A stretch of DNA of 64,000 nt from Halocaridina rubra (lineage: Eukaryota; Arthropoda; Malacostraca; Decapoda; Atyidae): positions 1 through 64,000 of the forward strand of contig JAXCGZ010013637.1 in the NCBI GenBank assembly GCA_037179515.1, in the 5' to 3' direction. The notes beneath the pieces are model-generated. The model made no database searches. It worked only from the letters and a program-made list of their open reading frames with translations, and was not told the origin of the DNA. Position 1 is the first letter of the stretch. Every line of letters starts with the position of its first letter. Below, piece by piece: positions 1-11,227 of this stretch. Made by a program: the position numbers and the translations under genes.

Positions 1-136
1 TTCCCAGAGAACTAAAAAATGCTGGTTCAGTGTATACTTTTAAATATAATCTTAAGAAGTTACTCTTAAAGGAAGATTTTACTTGTAAATTTTAATTGTA
101 CACCCATATTTGAATACCCAATGTATGTTGGAAATA

Positions 137-175
<39 letters not shown>
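1..175 (+). mobile_element. 3' end of a non-LTR retrotransposon with ATT tail
   Basis: The first bases translate as LPRELKNAGSVYTFKYNLKK..., the typical extreme C-terminus of LINE reverse transcriptases (compare the copy at 32596-32741). The stop is followed by a tail reading GAATACCCAATGTA...GGAAATAAAG and then an (ATT)n run at 144-175. The same tail is used by other LINE and SINE copies in the window. Confidence 0.62.
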
Positions 176-176
<1 letters not shown>

Positions 177-515
177 CATAGCGTGGTATGGTACAAATTC
201 CATATCTGATTTTATTACCTCTTTACATTTGTTTATTAATTTTGCATATACTGAGCCTGGTATGGTACAAATTCCGTATTTGATTTTATTACCTGTTTAC
301 ATTTGTTTATTAATTTTGCATATACTGAGCCTGGTATGGTACAAATTCCATATTGGATTTTATTACCTGTTTACATTTGTTTATTAATTTTGCATATACT
401 AAGCCTGGTATGGTACATATTCCATATTTGATTTTATCACCTGTTTACATTTGTTTATTAATTTTGCATATACTAAGCCTGGTATGGTACAAATTCCATA
501 TTTGATTTTATGACC
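176..515 (+). repeat. 74-bp tandem repeat, about 4.5 copies
   Basis: Units contain GCCTGGTATGGTACAAATTCC and end TTATTAATTTTGCA; spacing is 74 bp with few mismatches. Confidence 0.88.
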
Positions 516-862
516 ATTGTGGAAATGAGAAGCTCTATTTCATTTTTTATTTCCTTGTCATCCTTTTTCTCACGTCATAGGTTAAAAAATGCAACCTATT
601 TCGAACTTATTTGCAATATTTATTAATGTTTGTGTTGATATCCTATTCTGTCCACCCCCATTTCAACGGGGACAAATTGTAATATGTAATATCCTGTGCC
701 TATTTCTTAAGCTGTCAGTACGTGATATTTCTCAATTATTTGTTGAAAGAATCTATGCAGGGCTCTTAAATAAACAATAAGTAACTCATACATGTATTAA
801 TTTATAATCCCTTAAACCATCGTCTTTATGCATTCTGTTAAACCACCTTTTTGTCGATGTTC
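516..862. other. Unique AT-rich spacer
   Basis: Between two tandem arrays. A short ORF at 589-780 shows no domain. Nothing else seen. Confidence 0.5.
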
Positions 863-2755
863 GGTAATATTTATGCACTCATGCATATGTCTTTTGTTCT
901 TTTATATCTTTAGGCAATATTTATGCACTCTTGAATATGTCTTTTATACTTTTATATCTTTAGGCAATATTTATGCACTCTTGAATATGTCTTTTATACT
1001 TTTATATCTTTAGGCAATATTTATGCACTCAAGAATATGTCTTTTATACTTTTATAGCTTTAGGCAATATTTATGCACGTATGAATAATTCTTTTAAACT
1101 TTTTTAGCTCTAGACAATATTTATGTACTCGTGAATATGTCTTTTATACTTTTAGAGCTTTAGGCAATATTTATGCACTCGTGAATATGTCTTTTATGCT
1201 TTTATATCTTTAGGCAATATTTATGCAGTCATGAATATGTCTTTTGTTCTTTTATATCTTTAGGCAATATTTATTCACTCTTGAATATGTGTTTTATACT
1301 TTTATAACTTTAGGCAATATTTATGCACTCTTGAATATGTCTTTTATACTTTTATATCTTTAGGCAATATTTATGCACTCATGAATATGTCTTTTATACT
1401 TTTATAGCTTTAGGCAATATTTTTGCACTCATGAATATGTCTTTTAAACTTTCTTAGCTTTAGACAATATTTATGCACTCATGAATATGTCTTTTATAAT
1501 TTATAGCTTTTGGCAATATTTATGCACTCGTGAATATGTCTTTTGTGCTTTTATATCTTTAGGCAATATTTATACACTCATGAATATGTCTTTTATACTT
1601 TTATAGCTTTAGGCAATATTTATGCACTCATGAATATGTCTTTTATACTTTTATAGCTTTAGGCAATATTTATGCACTCATGAATATGTCTTTTATACTT
1701 TTATATATTTAGGCAATATTTATGCACTCATGAATATGTCTTTTATACTTTTATATCTTTAAGCAATATTTGTGCACTCATGAATATGTCTTTTATACTT
1801 TTATAGCTTTAGGCAATATTTATACACTCATGAATATGTCTCTTAAACTTTTATAGCTTTAGGCAATATTTATGCACTCGTGAATATTCTTGTATACTTT
1901 TATAGCTTTAGACAGTATTTATGCACTCGTGAATATGTGTTTTATAGCTTTAGGCAATATTTATGCACTCATGAATATGACTTTTGTACTTTTATATCTT
2001 TATGCAATATCTATGCACCCGTGAATATGTCTTTTGTACTTTTATATCTTTAGGCAATATTTATGTACTCATGAATATGTCTTTTGTACTTTTATATCTT
2101 TAGGCAATATTTATGCACTCATGCATATGTCTTTTATACTTTTGTAGCTTTAGGCAATATTTATGCACTCATGAATAGGTCTTTTATACTTTTTATAGCT
2201 TTAGGCAATTTTTATGCACTCATGACTATGTCTTTTATACTCTTATAGCTTTTAGGCAATATTTATGCCCTCATGAATATGTATTTTATGCTTTTATAGC
2301 TTTAGGCAATATTTATGCACTCATGGATATGTCTTTTATACTTTTTATAGCTTTAGGCAATATTTATGCACTCATGACTATGTCTTTTATGCTTTTATAG
2401 CTTTAGACAATATTTATGCACTCATGAATATGTATTTTATGCTTTTTTAGCTTTAGGCAATATTTATGCACTCGTGAACATGTCTTTTATACTTTTCTAG
2501 CTTTAGGCAATATTTATCACTCATGAATATGTCTTTTATACTTTTATAGCTTTAGGCAATATTTTTGCACTTATGAATATGTCTTTTATACTTTTTATAG
2601 CTTTAGGCAATATTTATGCACTCGTGAATATGTATTTTGTACTTTTATATCTTTAGGCAATATTTATGCAATCGTGAATATGTGTTTTGTACATTTATAT
2701 CTTTAGGCAAAATTTATGCACTCGTGAAGGTCTTTTGTACTTTTATATCTTTAGG
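863..2755 (+). repeat. 50-bp satellite array, about 38 copies
   Basis: Head-to-tail units of 50 bp containing CAATATTTATGCACTC, ATGAATATGTCTTT and CTTTAGG. Divergence between units is roughly 5-15 percent, mostly substitutions, with a few one-base indels. It ends abruptly next to a CT microsatellite at 2829. Confidence 0.95.
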
Positions 2756-2825
2756 CTTTTTAAATTTACTCAAACAATAACAGAATTTGTTAATTTTAAG
2801 TAATGAATAAAATGGCATTGATGAT

Positions 2826-2942
<117 letters not shown>

Positions 2943-3142
2943 GATCTACTATGAATTTTCAATTATATTTGCAGTACATTATAGATATTCATACATAAAA
3001 CATCACGAATAATTAATTAATACAGTAATTAATGCATTTTCCTTCATTAGTACAATACTTTATAGAAATTCGTTCATAAATACAGTACATATTGAGTAGT
3101 TTCTTTCAAGTACGTACATACACCTACGTACATATACTTGGT

Positions 3143-3342
3143 CTCATTCCTCCTTGTAAGGAGAGTGGACGTGCCAAGAAGTACGCATTTCCACGATCCA
3201 CACATACCTCAGCCACTCCTCTTAGCTCCTTGGGGATAAAGGGTTGCCACGTTTCCCCCCTTTCCAACCTGCTTGTGTCACGGACAAGGTAGGCGAGCAA
3301 GGATATTCTACACTGAGACCCGACAGTCGCAGCTGGTTTACT
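3143..3342 (-). mobile_element. SINE family C copy
   Basis: On the minus strand it runs from CAGCTGCGACTGTCGGGTCTC to CTCCTTACAAGGAGGAAT, matching the copy at 19081-19283 along its length. Confidence 0.7.
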
Positions 3343-3418
3343 ATTATTATTGATAACTCCGTTTCCTTTTGACAGCAGCATTGCCATAAACTGTGGGAAT
3401 GTTGACATTATGCAAAGG

Positions 3419-3520
<102 letters not shown>

Positions 3521-3894
3521 TTTTTCCCCTTGGGGCTGAGCCTCCTAATGCAGTTATTGGCTTCACCAGTTTCTTGCCATTTCCAGAGGTGTATTCATTA
3601 AGTCTTCTGAGTTGGCAGGGTTTTGGAGATGACACATGACATTGTGACTGATTCAGAGCTTGATAAATGAGTCATAGAATGAAATGGATTTTGATCCCGG
3701 ATTTTTATTTTGCGTTTTCATATGAAGACAGTTTTGAAACGTTTCACATCCTCTCCAGTTATCTGTCTGTGAATGTAATCCCTGAAATGTGACGAATGCA
3801 TAACAGCTCACAGAATTAATGGAAAATTATTATTAATATCAAATGAATAAATTAAACCCCGCCCCACTACCGGATGTAAAACGGCCGTAAGATG

Positions 3895-3916
3895 CCTATA
3901 TATATATATATATATT
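3895..3916 (+). promoter_or_regulatory. Possible TATA-like element of the bZIP-like gene
   Basis: A short TA run (about nine units) is followed by ATTCAGAGG, which loosely fits an arthropod initiator. It stands about 280 bp before the ATG and just before the 50-bp repeats. It may equally be a plain TA microsatellite. Confidence 0.25.
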
Positions 3917-3950
3917 CAGAGGACGTTAGATTTGTAGCAGAGATCACTGG

Positions 3951-4150
3951 AATCTCAAGAGAAGAGCTCTTGGCTGCAGTTCCACCTCTCTTTGAATTAA
4001 AATCTCAAGAGAAGAGCTCTTGGCTGCAGTTCCACCTCTCTTTGAATTAAAATCTCCAGAGAAGAGCTCTTGGCTGCAGTTCCACCTCTCTTTGAATTAA
4101 AATCTCCAGAGAAGAGCTCTTGGATGCAGTTCCACCTCTCTTTGAATTAA
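3951..4150 (+). repeat. Four tandem 50-bp repeats upstream of the bZIP-like ORF
   Basis: Four units of exactly 50 bp begin at 3951, 4001, 4051 and 4101. Each carries the perfect palindrome AAGAGCTCTT and a CTGCAG or ATGCAG core. The array ends 39 bp before the ATG and probably lies in the 5' UTR or promoter. Confidence 0.93.
4124..4150 (+). promoter_or_regulatory. Upstream ORF (8 codons) in the last 50-bp repeat
   Basis: A change of CTG to ATG in the fourth unit creates ATG CAG TTC ... TAA, a short ORF encoding MQFHLSLN that ends 39 nt before the bZIP start. Upstream ORFs control several bZIP genes (ATF4, C/EBP); that it works here is inference. Confidence 0.45.
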
Positions 4151-4189
4151 AAAAGAAATTGCCCCTTTTCATACAAACATATTTATGAA

Positions 4190-4895
4190 ATGGATCATTA
4201 TAGCCGGGATTCCTCTCAGACACCTGACGAAGAAGAATTTAATCCTAACTATATCGAAAGGATGACGACTTCTCGCCCAGCAGAACACCTGAATGACTAT
4301 TGGTTACCAGCGGATGCAGGTACCCACCCTTCTGTTTCCACTTTTATGGATTTCGAATATCCCTCTACTTGGCGTTTTTCTTCTTCGTATCATCCTTCTT
4401 TAAATGTCGAAGAACCAGGCCCATCGATCGACCCTTTGGGTTGGTCTTTACCAATTCCCATCGAGTTTTGTGAAACTTCCAACTCCAGTTTCGAAGCAGT
4501 CGAAGCTTCGGCGATGACGCCCTGCCATCCGCAAACTTCCAACTTGAGTTTCGAAGCAGTCGAAGCTTCGGCGATGATGCCCTGCCATCCGCAAACATCA
4601 TTTACTTCCAACCCAGCAGTAAGACCCAAGAACACCCGATCAAAACTCACCAAATGGCATCAGTTGCCACCACAAGATGACCCAGAACGCGAAAAGAAGA
4701 GACTGAGAGCCATTAAGAGTAAACGGCAGAGGGAATCTCGACAGAACAGAGAACAAAAACTGGAATCGTCCTATTCAAATGTGAAGGAGGAACTTTCCAG
4801 CCTGAGGGAGGAAAAAGGAAAATTGAGAGAGAGCATAGCGTTCCTGAAGTCGGAATTGAAATTGACAGAGGATGATGAAGAAGACGAGTATCTAT

Positions 4896-4900
<5 letters not shown>
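4190..4900 (+). CDS. Intronless bZIP-like transcription factor candidate, 236 residues
   Basis: One open frame from ATG at 4190 to TGA at 4898-4900. Residues 167-190 are strongly basic (REKKRLRAIKSKRQRESR). They are followed by a leucine zipper with heptad positions L191, V198, L205, L212 and L219, then an acidic tail (EDDEEDE). The layout matches bZIP factors of the Jun/ATF/BATF/C-EBP kind, but the normally invariant Asn of the basic region is not in place. Specific DNA binding is therefore uncertain, and the protein could act as a dominant partner. Residues 96-115 and 116-135 are a near-exact 20-residue duplication. The N-terminal half is rich in Pro, Ser and aromatic residues, as in activation domains. 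A run of 31 T directly abuts the stop codon. It could be a retrocopy or a single-exon gene. Confidence 0.68.
4475..4594 (+). repeat. In-frame 60-bp tandem duplication inside the bZIP-like ORF
   Basis: Two 60-bp units (4475-4534 and 4535-4594) differ at only a few bases and encode two 20-residue repeats of consensus TSNxSFEAVEASAMxPCHPQ. The frame is kept. Confidence 0.92.

Positions 4901-4931
<31 letters not shown>
4901..4931 (+). repeat. Poly-T run of 31
   Basis: Starts at the base after the bZIP stop codon. Confidence 0.95.
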
Positions 4932-4933
<2 letters not shown>

Positions 4934-5000
4934 AACTCATGTATACTTATCTTTTTGTTCCACGTGTCACTGAATGCATTGAAAAAGCAGTCTTAACGTA

Positions 5001-5093
<93 letters not shown>

Positions 5094-5217
5094 AGAATTA
5101 CAACATTGGACCACTGTCATTTTTTCCCGAGGTAGCGATAAAAAACAAATTTTTCTCAGTCAAAACTAATGTTTTATGTCGACCAAAGAAATAATTATAA
5201 TAATAATATAAACATTA

Positions 5218-5304
<87 letters not shown>

Positions 5305-5305
5305 C
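5001..5305. repeat. Two (ATT)n microsatellites
   Basis: Runs at about 5001-5092 and 5216-5305, separated by about 120 bp of unique sequence. Confidence 0.95.
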
Positions 5306-5358
5306 TTAGTTTCTTGCGGTAAGAATCGCTTCAGAAATATAAAAACATGAACACTTAT

Positions 5359-5361
<3 letters not shown>

Positions 5362-5427
<66 letters not shown>
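5362..5427. repeat. (GA)n microsatellite
   Basis: About 66 bp of pure GA on the + strand. Confidence 0.97.
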
Positions 5428-5429
<2 letters not shown>

Positions 5430-5446
5430 ATACAAATGTGCTCGGT

Positions 5447-5523
5447 TTTACGTCACGGACTCCCTCTTCTACTAAGGGCAAGAACGGTTCCTTCTTGCGA
5501 AGGACTTTGGTTTTGGCAAGTGA
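5447..5523 (-). mobile_element. SINE family A, 3' part, cut by a LINE
   Basis: Matches the 3' half of the family (GTTTTACGTCACGGACTCCC, then CCTTCTTGCGAAGGACTT). The head of what seems the same copy reappears at 7669-7726 beyond the LINE. Confidence 0.68.
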
Positions 5524-7665
5524 TTACCTAATTGTGCTTACGGGAAAGAGCCCAAAGCTCGTATCTTCCCGTCTCCTGATCGGTTCCATTTTGTGCTTAG
5601 TGATACTTATCATACCTGTCCTTAAAACTATGGATTGAGTTAGCATTAACTACCTCCTCGCTTAGCGAATTCCAATTATCAACTACTCTTACAGTAAAAA
5701 AGTACTTCCTTATATCCTGCAAAGAGGTTTCCTTACGAAGCTTCAAACTATGACCTCTAGTTCTAGAGCCAGCCATATCAAAATATCGATCCCTATCCAC
5801 TCTATCATAACCATGAAGGAATTTAAAAACTGTCACCATATCCCCCCTCAATCTTCTAGCTTCGAGTGATGGTAAGTCTAATTCCCTCAGCCTCTCATCA
5901 TAACTTAGATTTCGTATTTCTGGCACCAGTTTCGTGGCATGTCATTGAACTTTTTCAAGCTTAGCTACTTGATTTTTCAAATGGGGATTCCAAAAGGGGG
6001 CTGGATATTCAAGTTTTGGCCTCACATAGGTTACATAAATATTTCTGAACATTTCCTTGTCCATGTGCCTGAAGGCTACCCTTACATTTGCTAAGAAAGC
6101 ATATGCTGCCCTTACTAAGCCATTTATATGCATTTCTGGAGACAAATCTGCCAGTATGTTTACTCCTAGATCTCTCTCATTCTCTGTCTCTTGAAGTTGT
6201 ACTCCTGCCACCGAGTAGTCAAGCTTGGGCCTTCTTGCACTTGTACCCATTCTCATTACCTTACATTCTGAAGTATTGTATTTCATTAGCCACTTTTCTG
6301 ACCACTCATGCTGACTGTTTAGATCTTCATGAAGTTCTCTACCATTGTTCTCGTTTCTTACTTTCTTCACAATCTTTTCATCATCTGCAAACATATTCAT
6401 GAATGAATTTACAGACTCTTGGTAGGTCATTTACATATACAAGGAACAAAAGTGGCCCTAATACTGAACCCTGTGGAACTCCACTACTAACTTTTCTCCA
6501 TTCAGACACTGAGTGTCTTACTCTTACCCTCTGTTCCCTTCCTTCTAAGTAAGTTTTTATTCATTCCAAGACATTTCCACCTATTCTAGCTATTGCTTGC
6601 AGCTTCTTAATAAGTCTCCCGTGTGGGACAGTGTCAAATGCTTTCTGGAAGTCTAGGAATATGCAATCTGCCCAGCCCTCTCTTTCCTGTAAGATTCGGC
6701 TTACCTCATCATAAAATTCTAATAAGTTTGTTACTGTTGATCTACCTTCTCTGAAGCCATGTTGTCTCACTGACAAAAAGTTGAAGGATTCCAAGTGAAG
6801 AGAGATATGTTTCCTTGGTAGTTTCTCCATAACTTTGCAAACTATGCTGGTCAAGGACACTGGTCTATAGTTTAGAGCTGTATCCCTCCTTCCCTTTTTT
6901 AAGATTTGTATCATGTTCGCTTGTTTCCAGCATCTTGGAACCTCCCCTGACTCCAGTGACATTTTAAATATCATACTTAGTGCCACTGATATTGAGTTTG
7001 CGCATTTTGTAAGCACATGAGAGGCTATATCTTCAGGACCTGTAGCTTTATGGATATGCAACTCCATCAGTGCTTTGCATACCTCTGTGGCTGAAATGAT
7101 GATGCTCTCTAATACCGGCCCATGTGCTTCTATCTCTGCAATCTGAGGGGTTGGGCTATTTTCTACTGTGAATACTGACTGAAACTCCTTGTTCATTTCT
7201 TTGCAGATCTCTTCATCCGTCTCAGTGATGCTTCCATCCGCTCTCTTAAGACTTAAAACCTGTATTTTTTTGCCTTCAGTTTTCCTCTGATAAAGCTGTG
7301 GAAAAGCTTGGGATTGCTTTAGCCTTCCTGGTGATGTCTCTTTAATAGTCTCTCTCTGCCTCTCTTCTTTTACTTGGGTAATAATTTCTTGCTCTTTTGT
7401 AGGTTTGCCATACATTTATGTTTTTCCTCCTCCTATACCTTTTCCAGCATTTGTCTCTCCACTCCTTAGCTCTTTTACACTCATTATCGAACCATTTCTC
7501 TCTGGCATGAATTACACCTACTTTGGTGACAGGTATGCAGCAATCTACTATCTTCCCATATTTCTCACAAAAGATGTCGTACATTTCTTGTACAGATTTG
7601 TTGTAAAATAAGACTCCAGTCAGTAGTTGCAAAAAGCTCATTCATTTTTATGTAATCTTTCGGAT
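5524..7665 (-). mobile_element. CR1-like LINE, 5'-truncated and frameshifted reverse transcriptase
   Basis: On the minus strand consecutive frames give a reverse transcriptase in the right order. 7641-7342: basic linker after the endonuclease (WFDNECKRAKEWRDKCWKRY). 7415-6561: FREGRSTVTNLLEF and FLDFQKAFDTVPH. About 6560-6425: [20 protein letters not shown]. 6430-5942: the catalytic FADD. 5926-5597: C-terminal domain ending WNSLSEEVVNANSIHSFKDRY. At least three frame changes break it, so it is dead. The endonuclease and ORF1 are missing. The 3' UTR runs to about 5524. Shorter copies of the same 3' end occur near 56409 and 58756. Confidence 0.9.
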
Positions 7666-7668
7666 AGT

Positions 7669-7726
7669 GTGATCGTTACCGAGCATGAATGCTCCTTCTA
7701 AGCGCAGACACTTAGCCAAGGTGACC
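7669..7726 (-). mobile_element. SINE family A, 5' head remnant beyond the LINE
   Basis: Reads GTGATCGTTACC...GCATGAATGCTC then a degenerate tRNA head ending GGTGACC, in the same orientation as the piece at 5447-5523. The shared GTGAT...TTACC at both LINE ends could be a target duplication. Confidence 0.5.
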
Positions 7727-7756
7727 ACAGAGAGAGGATGTATTGATGTATAAATA

Positions 7757-8131
7757 CACCTAGTGTTGAGCCACTCTGGTGTTGTGACAGCCTGTGTATA
7801 AACAAGGGCCTCATGGCGTGGTTCTCACGTTACTCTCTTTTACTGTTTGGAAAGCTAGGTAAAGAACAAGGATCTCACTAGAAAAAGGCCTAGATTCTTG
7901 CAGGGGGACTCGCTTCGTTGTAGCCATCCCCCACTTGGGGTAGCGCCCCATAACATATGGTTTTGGGGGCTACAACGATGCCGGTTCTCTGGCAGGAATC
8001 TAGGCCAATTTCTAGTGGGGTCTTTGTCCTTTACCTAGCTTCTCAAACAGTAGAAGAGAACACGAGATCCACGCCATGAGGTCCTTGTTTGTACATAGGC
8101 CGTCACAACACCAGCGTGGCGCAACACCAGG
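7757..8131. repeat. Large imperfect inverted repeat (arms about 150 bp)
   Basis: The left arm (from TAGTGTTGAGCCACTCTGG to GGCCTAGATTCTTGCAG) is mirrored by the right arm (GGCAGGAATCTAGGCC to CCAGCGTGGCGCAACACCA). The centre has a further inner pair, GTTGTAGCC and GGCTACAAC. The right arm begins with a tRNA-like head near 8150 (minus strand), so this may be two tail-to-tail copies of one SINE. Confidence 0.78.
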
Positions 8132-8427
8132 CGTGCTACCACTTTGCCATGGCGACCGCAGAGAAAGGATGTACAAATAATTCTTTCTTTATGTTCTCGT
8201 GCGTTGAGGGGGGATATCCGATCACGAGGATGTGCGTCGGTTGTTGGGGTCCTTGACGTCATAATATTGGAAAGGAAGTTTTTAGACTGATGTAAATAAA
8301 GTCAATTCATTTCCAGTTTTCTGGTGATTAGATCAAAACTTTATATAATAGAAAGATTAAATAGAAACTTCCTAAAATTACGAGTTCAACTTATTAACAA
8401 ACAAGTAAGTAAAAAAAAAAACAGAAT

Positions 8428-8614
<187 letters not shown>

Positions 8615-8743
8615 ATTGCGTAGGGTAAAAATAAAAGAATGATCATATACTGTACACTGTCTGTACTTTTGTGCAATACAGAGGATCCGGGAGCGTTATC
8701 GTTTGAAGCTAAATACTAATTTATTTATTTTGTTCATCCTCAT

Positions 8744-8747
<4 letters not shown>

Positions 8748-8821
<74 letters not shown>

Positions 8822-8906
8822 TTATTATTATTATTTTTAGTAGTAGTAGTAGCATTAGTAGTAGTAGTAGTATACTTTTCAGCGCATGTTCAAAGAGAAT
8901 AATAAT

Positions 8907-8960
<54 letters not shown>
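8748..8960. repeat. Cluster of AAT, ATT and TAG microsatellites
   Basis: AAT (8748-8791) turns into ATT (8792-8836), making a palindromic join. Then come TAG units (8838-8872) and another AAT run (8900-8960). Confidence 0.92.
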
Positions 8961-8963
<3 letters not shown>

Positions 8964-9044
8964 GTTAGTTGGTGCGCCATTGGTACTCCAGAGTGTACTT
9001 CAAAATTTGCAACTACGAACGACATGCAACACGTAAGAGAGAGT

Positions 9045-9191
9045 CTGCTTTCACACCAAAGTGGCACGTCGCACGCGGCACATGGGACGCGCCACGCAAC
9101 TTTTGTGTGAAAGGTTTCATATATTTCTGGATGTTTGTTTTCAACTGGCGTGCCACATGGCATGCGACATGCCACTTTTGTGTGAAAGTGG
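9045..9191 (-). mobile_element. Short terminal-inverted-repeat element (MITE-like), copy 1
   Basis: Ends read GCTTTCACACCAAAGTGGCACGTC and, inverted, GGCCACTTTCACACAAAAGTGGCATGTC. The middle contains ACATCCAGAAATATATGAAACC on the minus strand. The reverse complement matches the copy at 38162-38300 over most of its length. Confidence 0.72.

Positions 9192-9260
<69 letters not shown>
9192..9260. repeat. (GA)n microsatellite
   Basis: About 68 bp, directly abutting the MITE-like element's end. Confidence 0.97.
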
Positions 9261-9261
<1 letters not shown>

Positions 9262-9429
9262 ATTCTCCAGTTCAAAACCAAGGAGGTGGAAATACTTAAC
9301 GGATTTCCTTTGGTAAGAATTTTTTTTTTTTCATTTATGTATCTATAGAAGAGGGAAAAGATTTAGACGAAGAAGAAGAAGAGTATCTATGAAATTGCTA
9401 TATCCTGGAGTGACGCGTAATTGCAATTA

Positions 9430-9530
9430 TTATTAGTAGTAGTGGTAGTAGTAGTAGTAGTAGTGGTAGTAGTAGTAGTAGTAGTAGTAGTAGTAACAAC
9501 AACAACAATAATAATAATTAATAATAATAA
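9430..9530. repeat. TAG, AAC and AAT trinucleotide cluster
   Basis: Interrupted TAG/TGG units to 9495, then AAC and AAT. Confidence 0.88.
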
Positions 9531-9857
9531 TGGGAATAAAACTCCACAATGACATAATTGCATAATGATAAAATAATAATAAGTCTCTGCTGAAACCGGT
9601 TTAAAAAAAACAAATACTTTTACTAAGTCAAATCTCAGTAATTAAAATAACTAGTAATACATTTCCTACAATTAAGTAATTAACTCGACGGTCTTTAAAG
9701 AAAAAAAAAGGGGGGGGGAAGGATCATGTGCTTTATTTATTTCTGTTATGGGGTCTTACCCAAACAATCCTGATCTAAATAACGGTTGAGTTGGATTGTT
9801 CTGAAAATTTAAGGGTATATACTGTTGTAATCGGCACATTTAGAACAACATTGTCAC

Positions 9858-10165
9858 CTGCATTGGAATCACTTGCAAGTTCTCTCAATGCTTTGGAATC
9901 ACTTGCAAGTTCTCTCAATGCTAGGCCAGGAGAAAAGGGAAAAATTCGAGCAGCGAAAGTCGTGTTCAAAGACTTAAATGCAATATTCACTTTTTTTTGC
10001 TGATCAGTGAGCTGCATTGGAATCACTTGCAAGTTCTCTCAATGCTAGGCCAGGAGAAAAGGGGAAAAATTCGATCAGCGAAAGTCGTACTATAAAATTC
10101 GAGCAGCGAAAGTCGTGTTCAAAGACTTAAATGCAATATTTACATTTTTTTTTTTTTTTGCCGAT
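9858..10165 (+). repeat. Complex minisatellite of two nested motifs
   Basis: A 33-bp motif (GGAATCACTTGCAAGTTCTC...) occurs three times. A longer block (AGGCCAGGAGAAAAGGG...GCAGCGAAAGTCGTGTTC...) occurs twice, with a partial third. Confidence 0.85.
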
Positions 10166-10205
10166 CAGTGAGTTGGTGGTATCCTTTTGAGAGAAATCTC
10201 TATTT

Positions 10206-10470
10206 TTGTCAAATGAATGCAAGAGGCTGATCAATGCCCCCTCTACTACTACTGCTTCCGCTACTTACGTTTTTACCTGTACATATTCTTTGCCTTATCC
10301 TACTTTATCCTGTGGTTCAGATACCAACTGTTTAGCTGTCATTAAATTTCTAAATTTAATTTGTAACAACCTATTATGCTGTTCTTTCCTAACCTTCAAA
10401 CTCGCGTCTGTTCCTCCAAAATAACTTTTGTTGCAGCCATTATATGGTATTACTTTCTGAATCACTCCCT
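10206..10470 (-). mobile_element. Penelope-like element remnant, GIY-YIG endonuclease end
   Basis: The minus strand encodes IPYNGCNKSYFGGTDASLKVR then KEQHNRLLQ, which matches the C-terminal GIY-YIG-type domain of Penelope-like elements (family form: CxxCxxxYIGETGRxLxxRxxEH). A stop follows, then VVVEGALISLL, like the family's usual tail. The key Tyr-Ile-Gly triad is altered to Tyr-Phe-Gly, and the rest of the element is gone. Confidence 0.62.
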
Positions 10471-10625
10471 TTGTCATGAACTAAATTAATTTAATAAAAT
10501 TATTCCACTTGGAAGATTAATTGATGCTAGGAAACCTGAAAAATGGAAATTATAATTGTTATTGTTGTTATGATTGTCATTATTGTGGGATTTGTGTTAT
10601 AAATGTTGTTATTATTATTTTTGTT

Positions 10626-11010
10626 TACGGCACGGTAGGATAGCATACCTGCAAATGTCAGTCGATGGGGTTGCCAACCCTCCACTTCCCTGTATCTTTT
10701 AGGCGGATGTTACAACACGGTAGGATAGCATACCTGCAAATGTTAGTCGATAGGATTGCCAACCCTCCACCTGTATCTTTTAGGCGGATGACACAGTATA
10801 ATAGCATACTTGCAAGTGTCAGTCGATGAGATTGCCAACCCTCCACTCCCCTGTATCTTTTAGGCGGATGTTACGACACAGTAGGATAGCATATCTGCGA
10901 ATGTCAGTCGATGGGATTGCCAACCATCCACTCCCCTATATCTTTTAGGCAGATGTTACGACATGGTAGGATAGCACACCTGGAAGAGTCAGTCGAACCT
11001 CTTGGATACT
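10626..11010 (+). repeat. Tandem repeat of about 80 bp, 4-5 copies
   Basis: Units contain GGTAGGATAGCATACCTG, GTCAGTCGATGGGATTGCC and TATCTTTTAGGCGGATG. Confidence 0.9.
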
Positions 11011-11116
11011 TTGAATCATGCCTAGATTACTGTGTTGTTCTTGAATACAATTTAAATACCAGTTAAATTTACTTGAACACAGTACTGTAGTTATAATGTA
11101 GAGTATTATTGGGGAG

Positions 11117-11227
<111 letters not shown>

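Noticed and set aside
863..2755. CRISPR-like regular array
   Set aside because: The whole 50-bp unit is repeated without unique spacers, so it is a plain satellite in a eukaryotic genome.
4365..4653. Minus-strand ORFs opposite the bZIP-like gene
   Set aside because: They are shadows of the coding frame and carry no domain; the plus frame has the zipper.
4901..4931. Poly-A tail of a retrocopied bZIP gene
   Set aside because: The run is T, not A, on the coding strand, so it is not a retrocopy tail in this orientation.
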